A stretch of 45,735 nucleotides of DNA, from contig CALHVB010000060.1 of the NCBI GenBank assembly GCA_938039345.1, positions 1-45,735 on the forward strand, given 5' to 3'. The stretch is from an uncultured Sediminicola sp. (GTDB lineage Bacteria; Bacteroidota; Bacteroidia; Flavobacteriales; Flavobacteriaceae). Both the position numbers and the translations under genes were made by a program. Under the pieces are notes generated by a model. The model saw only the letters and a list, made by a program, of their open reading frames with translations, was not told the origin of the DNA and did no database searches. Below are positions 18,699 to 29,679 of the stretch, one piece after another; within the stretch, counting starts at the first letter, position 1, and each line of letters opens with the position of its first letter.

Positions 18699-18878
18699 TT
18701 AAGCTTCCTCAGTAGAAACTAAGTGTTTAACTTTATCTATCATACCAAGAATACTTGGTGTAGTTTCATGCTCCACTACATGACCAATCTTTCTTAAGCC
18801 AAGAGCTTCTAAAGTCCTCTTTTGATTCTGAGGTCTTTTAATGGCACTTTTTAACTGTTTAACTTTGATCTTCGCCAT
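18699..18878 (-). CDS. rpmD: 50S ribosomal protein L30
   Basis: I translated this 59-residue frame by hand from the gap between rpsE and rplO. It starts MAKIKVKQLKSAIKRPQNQK and continues with TLEALGLRKIGHVVEHETTP, the L30 core, ending STEEA. It begins 11 bases after rpsE, in the standard rpsE-rpmD-rplO order. Confidence 0.96.
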   Translation of the reverse strand: MAKIKVKQLKSAIKRPQNQKRTLEALGLRKIGHVVEHETTPSILGMIDKVKHLVSTEEA

Positions 18879-18889
18879 AATATTCTTAT

Positions 18890-19414
18890 TTATCCTTTAA
18901 AAACTTTTTCCAAAGAGATTCCTCTTTGATCTGCTACAGTCTTAGCTCCTCTTAATTGCAATAATGCATCAAAAGTAGCTTTTACTACGTTATGAGGGTT
19001 AGAAGAACCTTGAGATTTTGATAATACATCATGTACTCCAACTGCTTCTAATACCGCTCTTACTGCACCACCTGCAATAACACCTGTACCATGTGATGCT
19101 GGTTGTACATATACTCTTGCTCCACCAAACTTACCTTTTTGTTCGTGAGGTAAAGTACCTTTATTTAAAGGAATTCTTACTAAATTCTTTTTTCCGTCTT
19201 CTATTGCTTTAGAAATAGCTGTTGCTACTTCTTTAGACTTTCCTAAACCATGCCCAACAACACCATTCTCATCTCCTACTATTACAATTGCAGAAAAACC
19301 GAATGCTCTACCACCTTTTGTTACTTTTGTTACCCTTTGGATTCCTACCAAACGATCTTTCAACTCTAAACCTCCTGGTTTAACTGTCTCTACGTTTTTA
19401 TATTTTTGGTACAT
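18890..19414 (-). CDS. rpsE: 30S ribosomal protein S5
   Basis: A 174-residue small-subunit protein important for decoding accuracy and mRNA unwinding at the entry channel. The double-stranded-RNA-binding-like domain has [19 protein letters not shown]; the second domain has [17 protein letters not shown] and [16 protein letters not shown]. It lies six bases from rplR. The length is normal. Confidence 0.98.
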   Translation of the reverse strand: MYQKYKNVETVKPGGLELKDRLVGIQRVTKVTKGGRAFGFSAIVIVGDENGVVGHGLGKSKEVATAISKAIEDGKKNLVRIPLNKGTLPHEQKGKFGGARVYVQPASHGTGVIAGGAVRAVLEAVGVHDVLSKSQGSSNPHNVVKATFDALLQLRGAKTVADQRGISLEKVFKG

Positions 19415-19420
19415 AATTTA

Positions 19421-19777
19421 TTAGAATTTAAGTCCAGCTTCTCTAGCTCCTTCTGCTAATGATTTAACTCTTCCGTGATATAAACAACCACCTCTATCAA
19501 AAGCAACCGTTTCTAAACCTATCTTTTGTGCTTTATCTGCTATAGCCTTACCAACTAAAGTAGCTATTTCTGATTTTGTTCCTTTAGCAGTACTAAGATT
19601 TTTATCTCTAGACGATGCAGCAGCTAAACTAACTCCTTTTTCATCATCTATTAATTGAGCATATATCTCTTTATTACTTCTAAACACAGACAATCTTGGT
19701 CTAGCAGATGTTCCAAAGGAAACTTTTCTAATTCTCCTTCTAATTCTTAGTCTTCTTTCAGTCTTTGATAATTTCAT
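19421..19777 (-). CDS. rplR: 50S ribosomal protein L18
   Basis: A 118-residue 5S rRNA-binding protein of the central protuberance. The basic N-terminus [14 protein letters not shown] is followed by [20 protein letters not shown] and [20 protein letters not shown], all typical. It lies between rplF and rpsE with gaps of 11 and 6 bases. Confidence 0.98.
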   Translation of the reverse strand: MKLSKTERRLRIRRRIRKVSFGTSARPRLSVFRSNKEIYAQLIDDEKGVSLAAASSRDKNLSTAKGTKSEIATLVGKAIADKAQKIGLETVAFDRGGCLYHGRVKSLAEGAREAGLKF

Positions 19778-19788
19778 AATACTAATTA

Positions 19789-20331
19789 TTAGGCCGATTT
19801 ACCTGCTTTTCTTCTTAATTGTTCCCCAACAAACTTAACACCCTTTCCTTTGTAAGGCTCTGGCTTACGGAAAGCTCTAATTTTAGCAGCAATCTGTCCT
19901 ACCAATTGTTTGTCGTGTGATGTTAATTTTACAATTGGATTTTTTCCTTTTTCAGAAACTGTTTCCAATTTTACCTCTGGAGCTAACTCCATTACTATGT
20001 TATGAGAAAAACCTAAGGCAAGATCTAAAACCTGACCCTGATTACTAGCTCTATAACCAACTCCTACTAATTCTAACTCTTTAGTCCAACCTTTTGAAAC
20101 TCCATTAACCATATTCAAAACTAATGATCTGTATAGACCATGTTTTGCTTTATGCTCTTTAGAATCAGATGGTCTTTTCACTAAAACTTGCCCGTCTTCT
20201 AATTCAATAGAAACTCCTGAAAAGTTTTGCTTTAATTCACCTAATTTACCTTTTACAGTAACAACATCATCTTTTATATCTACAGTAACTCCTTCTGGAA
20301 TTGCTATTGGATTATTACCTATTCTAGACAT
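19789..20331 (-). CDS. rplF: 50S ribosomal protein L6
   Basis: A 180-residue protein near the factor-binding site, with two repeated alpha-beta domains. [19 protein letters not shown] opens the first; the second contains [21 protein letters not shown] and the conserved end [20 protein letters not shown] with a short basic tail. It follows rpsH by 24 bases. Confidence 0.98.
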   Translation of the reverse strand: MSRIGNNPIAIPEGVTVDIKDDVVTVKGKLGELKQNFSGVSIELEDGQVLVKRPSDSKEHKAKHGLYRSLVLNMVNGVSKGWTKELELVGVGYRASNQGQVLDLALGFSHNIVMELAPEVKLETVSEKGKNPIVKLTSHDKQLVGQIAAKIRAFRKPEPYKGKGVKFVGEQLRRKAGKSA

Positions 20332-20355
20332 TATTATAATTCTTTTAAAGTATTA

Positions 20356-20754
20356 TTAATAAACGTAACATAAAACCTCTCCACCAACATTTTCTAACTT
20401 AGCTTGTTTGCTAGTCATAACTCCATGAGATGTAGATACTATTGCAACTCCTAAACCGTTAAGTACTCTAGGTAATTCGGAAGAATTTACATATTTACGT
20501 AAACCAGGTTTACTTATTCTTGTTATTTTTTTAATCACAGGATCTTTTGTCATCTTGTCGTATTTCAAGGCTATTTTAATAGTCCCTTGAACAGCTTCAG
20601 CTTCAAACTTATAGCTTAAGATGTACCCTTGATCAAATAAAATTTTTGTCATTTCTTTCTTCAAATTAGAAGCTGGTATCTCTACCACTCTATGCCCCGC
20701 ACTACTTGCGTTTCTAATTCGAGTTAAATAATCTGCTACAGGATCTGTATTCAT
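20356..20754 (-). CDS. rpsH: 30S ribosomal protein S8
   Basis: A 132-residue 16S rRNA binder of the platform. NTDPVADYLTRIRNASSAGH and the C-terminal LPRVLNGLGVAIVSTSHGVM are diagnostic. In E. coli S8 represses the spc operon through an rplE site; whether that control exists here cannot be seen. It lies 61 bases from rpsN. Confidence 0.98.
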   Translation of the reverse strand: MNTDPVADYLTRIRNASSAGHRVVEIPASNLKKEMTKILFDQGYILSYKFEAEAVQGTIKIALKYDKMTKDPVIKKITRISKPGLRKYVNSSELPRVLNGLGVAIVSTSHGVMTSKQAKLENVGGEVLCYVY

Positions 20755-20815
20755 TTATATTAATTTGCGGCTATGGTTTTTGGTATTCATCCCAAACCTT
20801 TAGCCAATTATATTT

Positions 20816-21085
20816 TTACCAACTAGCTTTTCTAACACCAGGAATTAACCCATTATTAGCCATTTCTCTAAATGTAACCCTAGATATACCAAAAGTTCTC
20901 ATATACCCTTTAGGTCTTCCCGTTAGTTTACAACGATTGTGCATACGTACAGGTGAAGCATTTTTAGGTAATTTCTGTAGTGCTTCATAATCTCCAGCTT
21001 CTTTTAAAGCTTTTCTTTTTTCAGCATACTTTGCTACAGTCTTTGCTCTTTTGACTTCGCGGGCTTTCATTGATTCTTTAGCCAT
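20816..21085 (-). CDS. rpsN: 30S ribosomal protein S14, zinc-free form
   Basis: An 89-residue small-subunit head protein. The end [19 protein letters not shown] then [22 protein letters not shown] is typical. The paired CxxC motifs of the short zinc-binding S14 are absent and the chain is the longer C-minus type. It lies one base from rplE. Confidence 0.97.
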   Translation of the reverse strand: MAKESMKAREVKRAKTVAKYAEKRKALKEAGDYEALQKLPKNASPVRMHNRCKLTGRPKGYMRTFGISRVTFREMANNGLIPGVRKASW

Positions 21086-21086
21086 A

Positions 21087-21638
21087 CTAATTCTTTTTAA
21101 AAGGTAGTCCTAATTCAGTTAATAATGATTTTGCTTCTTTATCTGTACCCGCAGAGGTTACAAATGTAATATCCATTCCGTTAATTCTATTGATTTTATC
21201 AATATTCATTTCAGGAAAAATTATTTGCTCTGTTACACCTAAGTTATAATTTCCTCTTCCATCAAAGCCCGTAGCTTTAATTCCTTGAAAATCTCTAACC
21301 CTTGGCAATGCAACAGTAACCAATCTATCTAAGAACTCATACATACGTTCTCCACGTAAAGTAACTTTAGCTCCAATTGGCATACCTTTACGTAATTTAA
21401 AAGCGGCAACATCTTTTTTAGATAATGTAGACACTGCTTTTTGTCCTGTAATAGTAGTTAACTCATCTAATGCATGATCAACTAATTTCTTATCAGCAAC
21501 AGCAGCACCAACTCCTCTACTTAATACTATTTTATTAAGCTTAGGAACTTGCATTACATTTTTGTAACCAAACTCTTCTTCTAACGCTTTAATAATGCGT
21601 TCTTTATACTCTTGTTTTAATCTTGGAATGTAAGCCAT
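21087..21638 (-). CDS. rplE: 50S ribosomal protein L5
   Basis: A 183-residue 5S rRNA-binding protein contacting the P-site tRNA elbow. Segments seen are [37 protein letters not shown] and [20 protein letters not shown], then [20 protein letters not shown]. It follows rplX by two bases and precedes rpsN by one. Confidence 0.98.
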   Translation of the reverse strand: MAYIPRLKQEYKERIIKALEEEFGYKNVMQVPKLNKIVLSRGVGAAVADKKLVDHALDELTTITGQKAVSTLSKKDVAAFKLRKGMPIGAKVTLRGERMYEFLDRLVTVALPRVRDFQGIKATGFDGRGNYNLGVTEQIIFPEMNIDKINRINGMDITFVTSAGTDKEAKSLLTELGLPFKKN

Positions 21639-21640
21639 AA

Positions 21641-21955
21641 CTAAATTACTTCATTAGATTTTTTAGAAAACCTTACTTTCTTACCATCTCTTACTTCGTA
21701 ACCAACTCTAGTTGTTTCACCAGATTTTGGATCTATTAACGAAAGATTTGATACATGTAAAGGAGCTTCCTTTTTAACGATTCCTCCTTGTGGGTTTTTT
21801 GCACTTGGCTTCTCATGCTTAGAAACTAAGTTTACACCCTCAACAATCGCTTTATTCTTTATTTTATCAACAGTTACAACTTTACCTTCTGAACCTTTAT
21901 GGTCTCCAGCAACAACCTTAACTGTATCTCCTACTTTTATTTTTAACTTAATCAT
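21641..21955 (-). CDS. rplX: 50S ribosomal protein L24
   Basis: A 104-residue assembly-initiator protein with a KOW motif ([20 protein letters not shown]). I place the start at the ATG encoding [10 protein letters not shown]. The frame is open for 14 more codons upstream, but those overlap rplN by 29 bases and encode [14 protein letters not shown], unlike any L24. The chosen start lies 13 bases after the rplN stop. Confidence 0.95.
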   Translation of the reverse strand: MIKLKIKVGDTVKVVAGDHKGSEGKVVTVDKIKNKAIVEGVNLVSKHEKPSAKNPQGGIVKKEAPLHVSNLSLIDPKSGETTRVGYEVRDGKKVRFSKKSNEVI

Positions 21956-21968
21956 CTTCTGATATATA

Positions 21969-22337
21969 TTAAAGCACCTCAGGAGCCAATGATACAATCT
22001 TCATGAACTGCTTGTCACGAAGTTCTCTTGCAACAGGACCAAAAACACGAGTTCCTCTCATTTCACCTGTTGGATTCAATAACACACATGCATTATCATC
22101 AAAACGAATATAAGAGCCATCTGGTCTTCTTACTTCTTTAGTTGTTCTAACAACAACTGCTGTAGAAACAGCTCCTTTCTTTATACCTCCATTAGGTGCA
22201 GCATCTTTAACAGTTACTACTATTTTATCTCCTACTGAAGCATACCTTCTTTTAGTACCACCCAATACACGAATAGTCAAAACTTCTTTTGCCCCTGTAT
22301 TATCCGCTACTTTTAATCTAGATTCTTGCTGTAACAT
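21969..22337 (-). CDS. rplN: 50S ribosomal protein L14
   Basis: A 122-residue subunit-interface protein that contacts 16S rRNA in bridges B5 and B8. It starts [18 protein letters not shown] and has [20 protein letters not shown] and [20 protein letters not shown]. It lies two bases from rpsQ. Confidence 0.98.
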   Translation of the reverse strand: MLQQESRLKVADNTGAKEVLTIRVLGGTKRRYASVGDKIVVTVKDAAPNGGIKKGAVSTAVVVRTTKEVRRPDGSYIRFDDNACVLLNPTGEMRGTRVFGPVARELRDKQFMKIVSLAPEVL

Positions 22338-22339
22338 AA

Positions 22340-22597
22340 TTATTTAGCTCTATCAATGATTTCTACCAATCTCCAACATTTAGTTTTACTTAACGGACGT
22401 GTTTCCATTATCTTAACAGTATCACCAATATTGCAATCGTTCTTTTCATCGTGCGCAACATATTTCTTTGTTTTTAACACGAATTTACCGTACATAGGAT
22501 GCTTTACACGTTTAACTTCTGAAACCACAATTGATTTCTCCATTTTGTCACTAGTAACAACTCCTATTCTCTCTTTTCTTAAATTTCTTTTTTCCAT
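22340..22597 (-). CDS. rpsQ: 30S ribosomal protein S17
   Basis: An 85-residue OB-fold 16S rRNA binder. It shows [39 protein letters not shown] and [16 protein letters not shown]. It lies 13 bases from rpmC and two from rplN. Confidence 0.98.
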   Translation of the reverse strand: MEKRNLRKERIGVVTSDKMEKSIVVSEVKRVKHPMYGKFVLKTKKYVAHDEKNDCNIGDTVKIMETRPLSKTKCWRLVEIIDRAK

Positions 22598-22610
22598 AAA
22601 GCAGAAACGA

Positions 22611-22802
22611 TTATTGTAATTCCCTTTTTGTTAACTCTGTTGCTAATCTAGCCACTGTTCTTCTCACTTTTCTTATTTGAAGAGGATTTTCCAATGGAGT
22701 AACAGAATGGGCGATTTTTAAATCTGCATGCTGTTTTTTGTGCTCAGCCAAATTTTGCTTCAACTGCTCAACTGATAATTCCTTTATTTCTGATTGTTTC
22801 AT
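22611..22802 (-). CDS. rpmC: 50S ribosomal protein L29
   Basis: A 63-residue two-helix protein at the tunnel exit, next to L23. It shows [20 protein letters not shown] and [19 protein letters not shown], matching the L29 pattern. It lies between rplP and rpsQ as usual. Confidence 0.97.
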   Translation of the reverse strand: MKQSEIKELSVEQLKQNLAEHKKQHADLKIAHSVTPLENPLQIRKVRRTVARLATELTKRELQ

Positions 22803-22822
22803 AATATATTTCCAATTAAAAA

Positions 22823-23242
22823 TTAAGCTGAATAATCTCTAGCAATTATAAACTTAGTCTGCACAGGTAATTTTTGTGCTGCTAGACGCAATGCTTCTTT
22901 AGCAACTACTAAAGGAACACCAGCTATTTCGAACATAATTCTTCCTGGCTTTACAACAGCTACCCAATATTCAACAGAACCTTTACCTTTACCCATACGT
23001 ACTTCTAAAGGTTTCTTTGTAATAGGCTTATCTGGAAATATTTTAATCCACAACTGCCCTTCTCTTTTCATATATCTAGTTGCAGCAATACGAGCCGCTT
23101 CTATCTGACGTGAAGTAATAAAATTGGAGTCCAAAGACTTTATACCAAACATGCCATTAGATAGTTGGTGACCTCTTCCTGAGATACCTTTCATACGACC
23201 TTTCTGCGCTTTACGAAACTTAGTTCTTTTTGGCTGTAACAT
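22823..23242 (-). CDS. rplP: 50S ribosomal protein L16
   Basis: A 139-residue protein near the A-site tRNA and the peptidyl-transferase centre. It shows [44 protein letters not shown]-type segment [20 protein letters not shown] and [14 protein letters not shown]. It follows rpsC by 20 bases. Confidence 0.98.
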   Translation of the reverse strand: MLQPKRTKFRKAQKGRMKGISGRGHQLSNGMFGIKSLDSNFITSRQIEAARIAATRYMKREGQLWIKIFPDKPITKKPLEVRMGKGKGSVEYWVAVVKPGRIMFEIAGVPLVVAKEALRLAAQKLPVQTKFIIARDYSA

Positions 23243-23262
23243 TCTTTTCTTTCTTTAAAAAA

Positions 23263-23985
23263 TTACTTTCTACGACGTGGTTTTTTTCCTCCTTCTTGAG
23301 ACTTACCACCTTTATTAGATTGCCCTTTAGACATACCTACTAACGGAGAAAGCTCTCTCTTACCATATACCTCACCTTTCATTATCCACACCTTAATACC
23401 TAATCTACCATAAGTAGTATGCGCTTCATGTAAAGCATAATCAATATCTGCTCTAAATGTAGACAAAGGAATTCTTCCATCTTTATAAGATTCCGAACGA
23501 GCCATCTCTGCTCCGTTTAATCTTCCAGATATTTGAATTTTAATACCTTCTGCATTCATTCTCATTGCTGCAGCAATAGCCATTTTAATAGCTCTTCTAA
23601 AAGAAATTCTTCCTTCTATCTGACGTGCAACACTAGCAGCTACAAGATTAGCATCTAATTCTGGTCTTTTAATTTCAAAAATATTTATTTGAACTTCTTT
23701 TCCAGATATTTTCTTAAGCTCTTCTTTTAACTTATCAACTTCCTGACCACCTTTACCGATAATAATACCAGGTCTAGCAGTTGTTATAGTTACTGTTATC
23801 AATTTAAGCGTACGCTCAATAATAACCCTAGAAACACTTGCCTTTGCTAAACGAGCATGAACATATTTTCTAATTTTATCATCCTCAGCAAGCTTATCTC
23901 CATAATCATTACCTCCGTACCAGTTAGATTCCCATCCTCTGATAATACCTAGACGATTTCCTATTGGATTTGTTTTCTGTCCCAT
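23263..23985 (-). CDS. rpsC: 30S ribosomal protein S3
   Basis: A 240-residue mRNA-entry protein with a type II KH domain ([20 protein letters not shown] at about 70-90) and the C-terminal domain with [15 protein letters not shown] and [13 protein letters not shown]. After about residue 210 there is a Gly/Lys/Arg-rich tail ending KKPRRRK. It lies two bases from rplV. Confidence 0.98.
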   Translation of the reverse strand: MGQKTNPIGNRLGIIRGWESNWYGGNDYGDKLAEDDKIRKYVHARLAKASVSRVIIERTLKLITVTITTARPGIIIGKGGQEVDKLKEELKKISGKEVQINIFEIKRPELDANLVAASVARQIEGRISFRRAIKMAIAAAMRMNAEGIKIQISGRLNGAEMARSESYKDGRIPLSTFRADIDYALHEAHTTYGRLGIKVWIMKGEVYGKRELSPLVGMSKGQSNKGGKSQEGGKKPRRRK

Positions 23986-23987
23986 AA

Positions 23988-24395
23988 CTAAATCTCCGTG
24001 TTATTTTTAGATCCCAAAACCAATGTTACATGATTGGAACGTTTTCTTATTCTATGTGCTCTACCTTGTGGCGCAGGTCTTAATCTTTTTAACATACTAC
24101 CACTATCTACAGTAATTGTTTTTACAAACAATTCAGCTGCTTCAATATCTGCATCTTCATTTTTAGCTTGCCAGTTTGCAATAGCAGACAAAAGAAGTTT
24201 TTCAACTTTACGAGAAGCTTCTTTTTGACTAAATTTTAATACAGCTAATGCCTTTTCAACTTGCACACCTCTTACTAAATCTGCAACTAAACGCATTTTT
24301 CTAGGTGAAGTAGGGCAATTATTTAATTTTGCAAAAGCAATTTGCTTTTTCTCTGCCTTTATTCTTTCGGCCATTTGTTTTTTACGAACTCCCAT
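23988..24395 (-). CDS. rplV: 50S ribosomal protein L22
   Basis: A 135-residue protein whose beta-hairpin lines the exit-tunnel constriction. The core [20 protein letters not shown] and the tip region with [20 protein letters not shown] are conserved. A basic N-terminal extension of about 20 residues precedes the core, as is common in this family. It lies three bases from rpsS. Confidence 0.97.
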   Translation of the reverse strand: MGVRKKQMAERIKAEKKQIAFAKLNNCPTSPRKMRLVADLVRGVQVEKALAVLKFSQKEASRKVEKLLLSAIANWQAKNEDADIEAAELFVKTITVDSGSMLKRLRPAPQGRAHRIRKRSNHVTLVLGSKNNTEI

Positions 24396-24398
24396 AGC

Positions 24399-24677
24399 TT
24401 ACTTTTTACCTTTATTTTTTGCACCTGCATGACCTCTGTAAGATCTTGTTGGTGAAAATTCTCCTAACTTATGACCTACCATGTTTTCTGTTACATAAAC
24501 AGGAACAAATTGTCTTCCATTATGAACCGCAATTGTTTGACCAACAAAATCCGGTGTTATCATTGAAGCTCTAGACCAAGTCTTAATTACTGCTTTCTTA
24601 CCTGATTCAACATTTTGTTGAACTTTTTTATCCAAACTATAGTGAACGTAAGGTCCTTTTTTTAGTGAACGTGCCAT
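24399..24677 (-). CDS. rpsS: 30S ribosomal protein S19
   Basis: A 92-residue head protein that, with S13, touches the A-site region. [39 protein letters not shown] and [19 protein letters not shown] are diagnostic. It lies between rplB and rplV. Confidence 0.98.
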   Translation of the reverse strand: MARSLKKGPYVHYSLDKKVQQNVESGKKAVIKTWSRASMITPDFVGQTIAVHNGRQFVPVYVTENMVGHKLGEFSPTRSYRGHAGAKNKGKK

Positions 24678-24689
24678 TTCTTTCTAGTT

Positions 24690-25514
24690 TTATTTCTTTC
24701 TACGTTCTATTATATATCTACCTGTATCCTTAGTCTTAGAACGTGTTCTAAATCCTTTAGCAGGAATACCGTTTTTAGATCTTGGGTGACCACCAGAAGC
24801 TCTACCTTCACCTCCACCCATTGGGTGATCCACAGGGTTCATCGCTACCGGCCTTGTTCTTGGTCTTCTTCCTAACCATCTGCTTCTACCCGCTTTACCA
24901 GATACTAACAATTGATGATCAGAGTTAGAAACCGCCCCAATAGTTGCAATACAACCAGAAAGAACTAATCTCGTTTCTCCAGATGGCAACTTAACAGTAA
25001 CAAACTTACCATCTTTAGCCATTAACTGAGCAAAAGTACCTGCACTACGAGCCATAACTGCTCCTTGACCCGGTCTTAACTCAATACAAGAAATTATTGT
25101 ACCCAAAGGAATATCTCTTAAAGCTAAAGCATTTCCTATCTCAGGAGTAGCCCCTTCACCAGAAGCTACCTTCTGACCAACTTCTAACCCATTTTGAGCA
25201 ATAACATATCTTTTTTCTGCATCAGCATACTCCAACAAAGCAATAAAAGCTGTTCTATTTGGATCATACTGTATAGATTTTACTTCAGCAGCAACTCCTT
25301 GCTTATCTCTTTTAAAATCTATTACACGATACCTTCTCTTATGACCACCACCTTTATAACGCATGGTCATTTTTCCTTGACTGTTTCTACCTCCAGACTT
25401 TTTTAACGGAGCAAGCAAGCTTTTCTCCGGCTTATCAGCAGTAATGGCGTCAAACCCATTTACTACTCTAAATCGCTGTCCTGGAGTGATTGGTTTTAAT
25501 TTTCTAACTGACAT
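24690..25514 (-). CDS. rplB: 50S ribosomal protein L2
   Basis: A 274-residue protein required for subunit joining and peptidyl-transferase function. The C-terminal segment [20 protein letters not shown] carries the conserved His near the active centre. [20 protein letters not shown] marks the RNA-binding part. It lies nine bases from rplW. Confidence 0.98.
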   Translation of the reverse strand: MSVRKLKPITPGQRFRVVNGFDAITADKPEKSLLAPLKKSGGRNSQGKMTMRYKGGGHKRRYRVIDFKRDKQGVAAEVKSIQYDPNRTAFIALLEYADAEKRYVIAQNGLEVGQKVASGEGATPEIGNALALRDIPLGTIISCIELRPGQGAVMARSAGTFAQLMAKDGKFVTVKLPSGETRLVLSGCIATIGAVSNSDHQLLVSGKAGRSRWLGRRPRTRPVAMNPVDHPMGGGEGRASGGHPRSKNGIPAKGFRTRSKTKDTGRYIIERRKK

Positions 25515-25523
25515 TTTTTGTCT

Positions 25524-25814
25524 TTATAGATTATTATAAAAATCAATTGTTTCTCCTTCTGCAACATCAACAATAGCTTTTTTAATCGCATTTGTTTTTC
25601 CATGCTGCACCCCAGTTTTCGTAAAACGAGTTTTACGCTCTGGTCCATAATTCATTGTTCTAACTTTTTCAACCGAAACGCCATAAGTAGCCTCTACCGC
25701 CAATTTAATTTGAATTTTATTAGCACTAGGGTTAACAACGAAACCATAACGATTATACAACTCGCCATCTGCGGTCATTTTTTCGGTAATAATTGGTTTT
25801 ATTAACACACTCAT
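25524..25814 (-). CDS. rplW: 50S ribosomal protein L23
   Basis: A 96-residue tunnel-exit protein, the docking site for trigger factor and SRP. It shows IKPIITEKMTADGELYNRYG, FVVNPSANKIQIKLAVEATYG and KVRTMNYGPERKTR. It lies six bases from rplD. Confidence 0.97.
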   Translation of the reverse strand: MSVLIKPIITEKMTADGELYNRYGFVVNPSANKIQIKLAVEATYGVSVEKVRTMNYGPERKTRFTKTGVQHGKTNAIKKAIVDVAEGETIDFYNNL

Positions 25815-25820
25815 GGTATC

Positions 25821-26450
25821 TTATTTATTTAAGTTTGATTCAATTCCACCCACTGCACCTTCTAAAAACACTAAACTATTAGCATTTAATATTTTATAAG
25901 TACTTAATTCTGAGCCAGTTACTACTTCGGAACGCTTTAAATTACGTGACGACAAATATACATTATTATTTGAATCAGCCAACACAAATAAAGATTTTTT
26001 ATTTTCTAAGCCTAAAGACTTTAAAACATTGATAAAATCTTTTGTTTTTGGAGCCTCTAAATTAAAATCTTCAACAACTAAAATCGACTGCTCTTTAGAC
26101 TTTATACTTAAAGCAGATTTTCTAGCTAAACGCTTCAAATTTTTGTTTAATTTAAGCTTATAATCTTTAGGTCTTGGACCAAAAATACGTCCACCACCTC
26201 TAAAAACAGGAGACTTAATACTACCCGCACGAGCAGTACCTGTTCCTTTTTGTTTTTTAATCTTTCTTGTACTACCAGCTATTTCTGCACGCTCTTTTGA
26301 TTTGTGCGTTCCTTGTCTTTGGTGTGTTAAATATTGTTTAACATCCAAGTACACAGCGTGGTTATTTGGTTCTATTGCAAAAACATCATCTGAAAGCTCT
26401 ACTTTCCTACCTGTTTCTTTTCCTTTAATATCTAAAACTGCTACTTTCAT
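25821..26450 (-). CDS. rplD: 50S ribosomal protein L4
   Basis: A 209-residue protein with a tunnel-lining loop. It shows RQGTHKSKERAEIAGSTRK, KQKGTGTARAGSIKSPVFRG and GGRIFGPRPKDYKLKLNK, all typical of L4. Its ATG overlaps the rplC stop codon by one base, pointing to coupled translation. In E. coli L4 regulates the S10 operon; the gap before rplC would be the place to look here. Confidence 0.97.
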   Translation of the reverse strand: MKVAVLDIKGKETGRKVELSDDVFAIEPNNHAVYLDVKQYLTHQRQGTHKSKERAEIAGSTRKIKKQKGTGTARAGSIKSPVFRGGGRIFGPRPKDYKLKLNKNLKRLARKSALSIKSKEQSILVVEDFNLEAPKTKDFINVLKSLGLENKKSLFVLADSNNNVYLSSRNLKRSEVVTGSELSTYKILNANSLVFLEGAVGGIESNLNK

Positions 26451-27067
26451 TACTTCTGAATAGTTACATAAGCGTTTTTATGACCAGGAACACAACCTTT
26501 AACTACTATAAGGTTCTTCTCTGGAACTACTTTGAAAACTCTAAGGTTTTGAATAGTGACTCTTTCACCACCCATTCTACCTGCCATCTTCATCCCTTTA
26601 AATACTCTTGCAGGGTAAGAAGCTGCACCAATAGAACCTGGAGCTCTTAATCTATTGTGTTGACCATGCGTTGCCTGACCTACACCTCCAAAGCCATGTC
26701 TTTTAACAACACCTTGAAATCCTTTTCCTTTTGATGTTCCAACAACATCAACAAACTCTCCTTCTACAAATAAATCAACACCCAAAGTGTCACCTAATTT
26801 GTATTCCTCATCAAAACCTTGAAACTCAACAACTTTTTTCTTAGGAGAAGTACCTGCTTTTTTAAAATGACCCGATTGAGCCTTATTAGCACGTTTTTCT
26901 GCCTTGTCATCGAAACCAAGTTGAAGCGCATTATACCCATCAACTTCCTCAGTTCTGACTTGGGTAACCACACATGGCCCAGCTTCTATGACAGTACATG
27001 GAATATTTTTTCCATTCTCATCAAAAATACTAGTCATGCCTATTTTTCTTCCTATTAACCCAGACAT
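26450..27067 (-). CDS. rplC: 50S ribosomal protein L3
   Basis: A 205-residue early-assembly protein near the peptidyl-transferase centre. It shows [40 protein letters not shown] and [20 protein letters not shown] with the extension tip GRMGGERVT. It is the first gene after the rpsJ terminator and so probably also starts a transcript of its own. Confidence 0.98.
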   Translation of the reverse strand: MSGLIGRKIGMTSIFDENGKNIPCTVIEAGPCVVTQVRTEEVDGYNALQLGFDDKAEKRANKAQSGHFKKAGTSPKKKVVEFQGFDEEYKLGDTLGVDLFVEGEFVDVVGTSKGKGFQGVVKRHGFGGVGQATHGQHNRLRAPGSIGAASYPARVFKGMKMAGRMGGERVTIQNLRVFKVVPEKNLIVVKGCVPGHKNAYVTIQK

Positions 27068-27114
27068 ATTATATTTATTAATTATTACTATTTATTCTTA
27101 AAACTATTTCCACT

Positions 27115-27145
27115 AAAAAAGGGTCAAAATAATCCAACCCTTTTT
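27115..27145 (-). terminator. Terminator or attenuator between rpsJ and rplC
   Basis: AAAAAGGGT (27116-27124) pairs with ACCCTTTTT (27137-27145) over nine positions across a 12-base loop. On the minus strand the T-run is six long. It lies 78 bases after the rpsJ stop and 48 before the rplC start, in the only sizeable gap between the str-type genes and the S10/spc/alpha genes. Confidence 0.75.
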
Positions 27146-27223
27146 GAATGTATTTTTCCGTTTTTCCCTTGCGAAACGCTCAGGACATGTAATTAATCAC
27201 AACTGCGATTAAAAAAATTAAGC

Positions 27224-27529
27224 TTAAACCTTAATTTCTACTTCTACACCACTCGGAAGCTCTAACTTCATTAAAGCATCAATTGTTTTAGAAGAAGAAC
27301 TATAGATATCCAATAATCTCTTATAAGAACTTAATTGGAATTGCTCTCTAGATTTTTTATTTACGTGCGGTGAACGCAATACAGTAAATATTTTCTTGTG
27401 AGTTGGTAAAGGAATAGGCCCTGTTATTACAGCCCCTGTTGTCTTTACTGTTTTTACGATTTTTTCAGCAGACTTATCTACCAAGTTATAATCGTATGAC
27501 TTTAATTTTATTCTAATTTTTTGACTCAT
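27224..27529 (-). CDS. rpsJ: 30S ribosomal protein S10
   Basis: A 101-residue head protein, also known as NusE in antitermination complexes. It shows [40 protein letters not shown] and [15 protein letters not shown]. It is placed at the end of the rpsL-rpsG-fusA group, 11 bases after fusA, and is cut off from rplC by a terminator. Confidence 0.98.
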   Translation of the reverse strand: MSQKIRIKLKSYDYNLVDKSAEKIVKTVKTTGAVITGPIPLPTHKKIFTVLRSPHVNKKSREQFQLSSYKRLLDIYSSSSKTIDALMKLELPSGVEVEIKV

Positions 27530-27540
27530 TTTCTTAGATT

Positions 27541-29667
27541 TTAAGCTTCAACTCCTTTAGCCGCTTTAATCACTTCTTCAGATATATTTGAAGGAGTTTC
27601 TGCATAATGTGAAAATTCCATAGTAGATGTTGCCCTACCAGAAGACAATGTTCTTAATGTAGTAACATATCCAAACATTTCAGATAATGGCACAGTTGCT
27701 TTCACTGTTTTAGCTCCAGCTCTATCACCCATATCACTCACCTGTCCTCTTCTTCTATTTAAATCTCCAACTATATCTCCCATGTTTTCCTCAGGAGTAA
27801 TAACTTCCAACTTCATAATTGGCTCCATTATCACAGCTTTAGCAGCTTTAGCAGCAGCTTTAAAACCTAATTTTGCAGCTAATTCGAATGATAACTGATC
27901 AGAATCCACATCGTGATAAGAACCATCCGTTAAAGTAACTTTCATTGCATCAACTTCGTATCCCGCTAAAGGACCAGCAGCCATTGCCATTTTGAAACCT
28001 TTCTCTACAGAAGGAACAAATTCCTTAGGAACATTACCACCTTTAATTGTAGATTGAAAATCTAAACCAACTTTACCTTCTTCAGCAGGCTCAATAGTAA
28101 ACACAATATCTGCGAATTTACCACGACCACCAGATTGCTTTTTATAAACTTCTCTGTGATTAGCCAATTGAGTAATCGCTTCTTTATATTCTACCTGTGG
28201 CTGACCTTGATTAACTTCAACCTTAAACTCACGCTTTAAACGATCAACGATGATATCTAAGTGAAGCTCACCCATACCAGAAATAATAGTCTGACCAGAA
28301 GCTTCATCTGTTTTAACTTGAAAAGTTGGATCTTCTTCTGAAAGCTTAGCCAATGACATTCCTAACTTATCAACATCCGCCTTAGTTTTAGGCTCTACCG
28401 CTATACCAATTACTGGATCAGGAAAATCCATAGACTCTAAAACAATAGGATTTTTTTCATCAGACATAGTATCACCAGTCTTAATATCTTTAAACCCTAC
28501 AGCAGCACCTATGTCACCCGCCTCTATATACTCAATAGCATTCTGCTTATTTGAGTGCATTTGATATATACGAGAAATACGTTCTTTTTTACCAGATCTA
28601 TTATTTAATATATAAGAACCAGCATCTAAACGACCAGAGTATGCACGGAAGAAAGCCAAACGACCAACAAATGGATCTGTAGCAATCTTAAACGCTAATG
28701 CCGCAAAAGGCTCCTTAACATCTGGTTTACGTAATTCTTCTTTTTCCGTATTTGGATTAACACCAACTATACCTTCTTTATCTGTTGGAGAAGGCAAGTA
28801 GCGACAAACCGCATCCAATAAAAACTGAACCCCTTTATTTTTAAAAGCAGAACCACAAATCATTGGTATAATACTCATATCCATAACCGCAGCTCTTAAT
28901 GCAGCATGAACTTCTTCTTCTGTAATAGAATCTTCATCCTCCATGAATTTCTCCAAAAGATTCTCGTCATACGCAGCAACTTCTTCAATAAGTAGCGCAC
29001 GATATTTACGAGCTTCTTCCTTCATATCTTCAGGAATATCAATAATATCAAAAGTAGAACCTTGAGTTTCATCGTGCCAAACAATAGAACGGTTCTTTAC
29101 TAAATCTACAACACCTTTAAAATCCGCTTCGTCACCAATATTTAAAACAATTGGCACTGCATTAGATTTCAACATATCTTTTACTTGCTGACAAACTGCT
29201 AAGAAATTAGACCCTTGACGGTCCATTTTATTAACAAATCCAATTCTTGGAACTTTATAGTTATCAGCTAATCTCCAGTTAGTTTCCGATTGAGGCTCAA
29301 CACCATCAACAGCACTAAACAAGAATACCAACCCATCTAATACACGCAAAGAACGATTCACCTCTACAGTAAAATCAACGTGACCAGGAGTATCAATAAT
29401 ATTAAAATGGTAACCTTTTGTATCTGCTACAGCTTTACCATTATCAGTTGGGAATTTCCACTCACATGTAGTTGCAGCAGAAGTAATTGTAATACCTCTT
29501 TCTTGCTCTTGCTCCATCCAGTCCATAGTAGCAGCACCATCATGAACTTCTCCAATCTTGTGACTTACACCCGTATAATAAAGAATACGCTCTGTAGTAG
29601 TAGTTTTTCCTGCATCAATATGTGCAGCAATTCCAATGTTTCTAGTGTATTTTAAATCTCTAGCCAT
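27541..29667 (-). CDS. fusA: Elongation factor G
   Basis: A 708-residue translational GTPase that drives translocation and, with RRF, ribosome recycling. G1 is [19 protein letters not shown], the switch regions carry [10 protein letters not shown] and [12 protein letters not shown], and NKMDR is the base-recognition motif. Domains II-V follow at normal length. It lies between rpsG and rpsJ. The length and intact motifs fit the canonical EF-G rather than a fusA2 paralogue. Confidence 0.97.
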   Translation of the reverse strand: MARDLKYTRNIGIAAHIDAGKTTTTERILYYTGVSHKIGEVHDGAATMDWMEQEQERGITITSAATTCEWKFPTDNGKAVADTKGYHFNIIDTPGHVDFTVEVNRSLRVLDGLVFLFSAVDGVEPQSETNWRLADNYKVPRIGFVNKMDRQGSNFLAVCQQVKDMLKSNAVPIVLNIGDEADFKGVVDLVKNRSIVWHDETQGSTFDIIDIPEDMKEEARKYRALLIEEVAAYDENLLEKFMEDEDSITEEEVHAALRAAVMDMSIIPMICGSAFKNKGVQFLLDAVCRYLPSPTDKEGIVGVNPNTEKEELRKPDVKEPFAALAFKIATDPFVGRLAFFRAYSGRLDAGSYILNNRSGKKERISRIYQMHSNKQNAIEYIEAGDIGAAVGFKDIKTGDTMSDEKNPIVLESMDFPDPVIGIAVEPKTKADVDKLGMSLAKLSEEDPTFQVKTDEASGQTIISGMGELHLDIIVDRLKREFKVEVNQGQPQVEYKEAITQLANHREVYKKQSGGRGKFADIVFTIEPAEEGKVGLDFQSTIKGGNVPKEFVPSVEKGFKMAMAAGPLAGYEVDAMKVTLTDGSYHDVDSDQLSFELAAKLGFKAAAKAAKAVIMEPIMKLEVITPEENMGDIVGDLNRRRGQVSDMGDRAGAKTVKATVPLSEMFGYVTTLRTLSSGRATSTMEFSHYAETPSNISEEVIKAAKGVEA

Positions 29668-29679
29668 TTCTATTCCTGA

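Noticed and set aside
21956..21997. N-terminal extension of L24
   Set aside because: The extra 14 codons overlap rplN and do not resemble L24; the later ATG restores the normal start.
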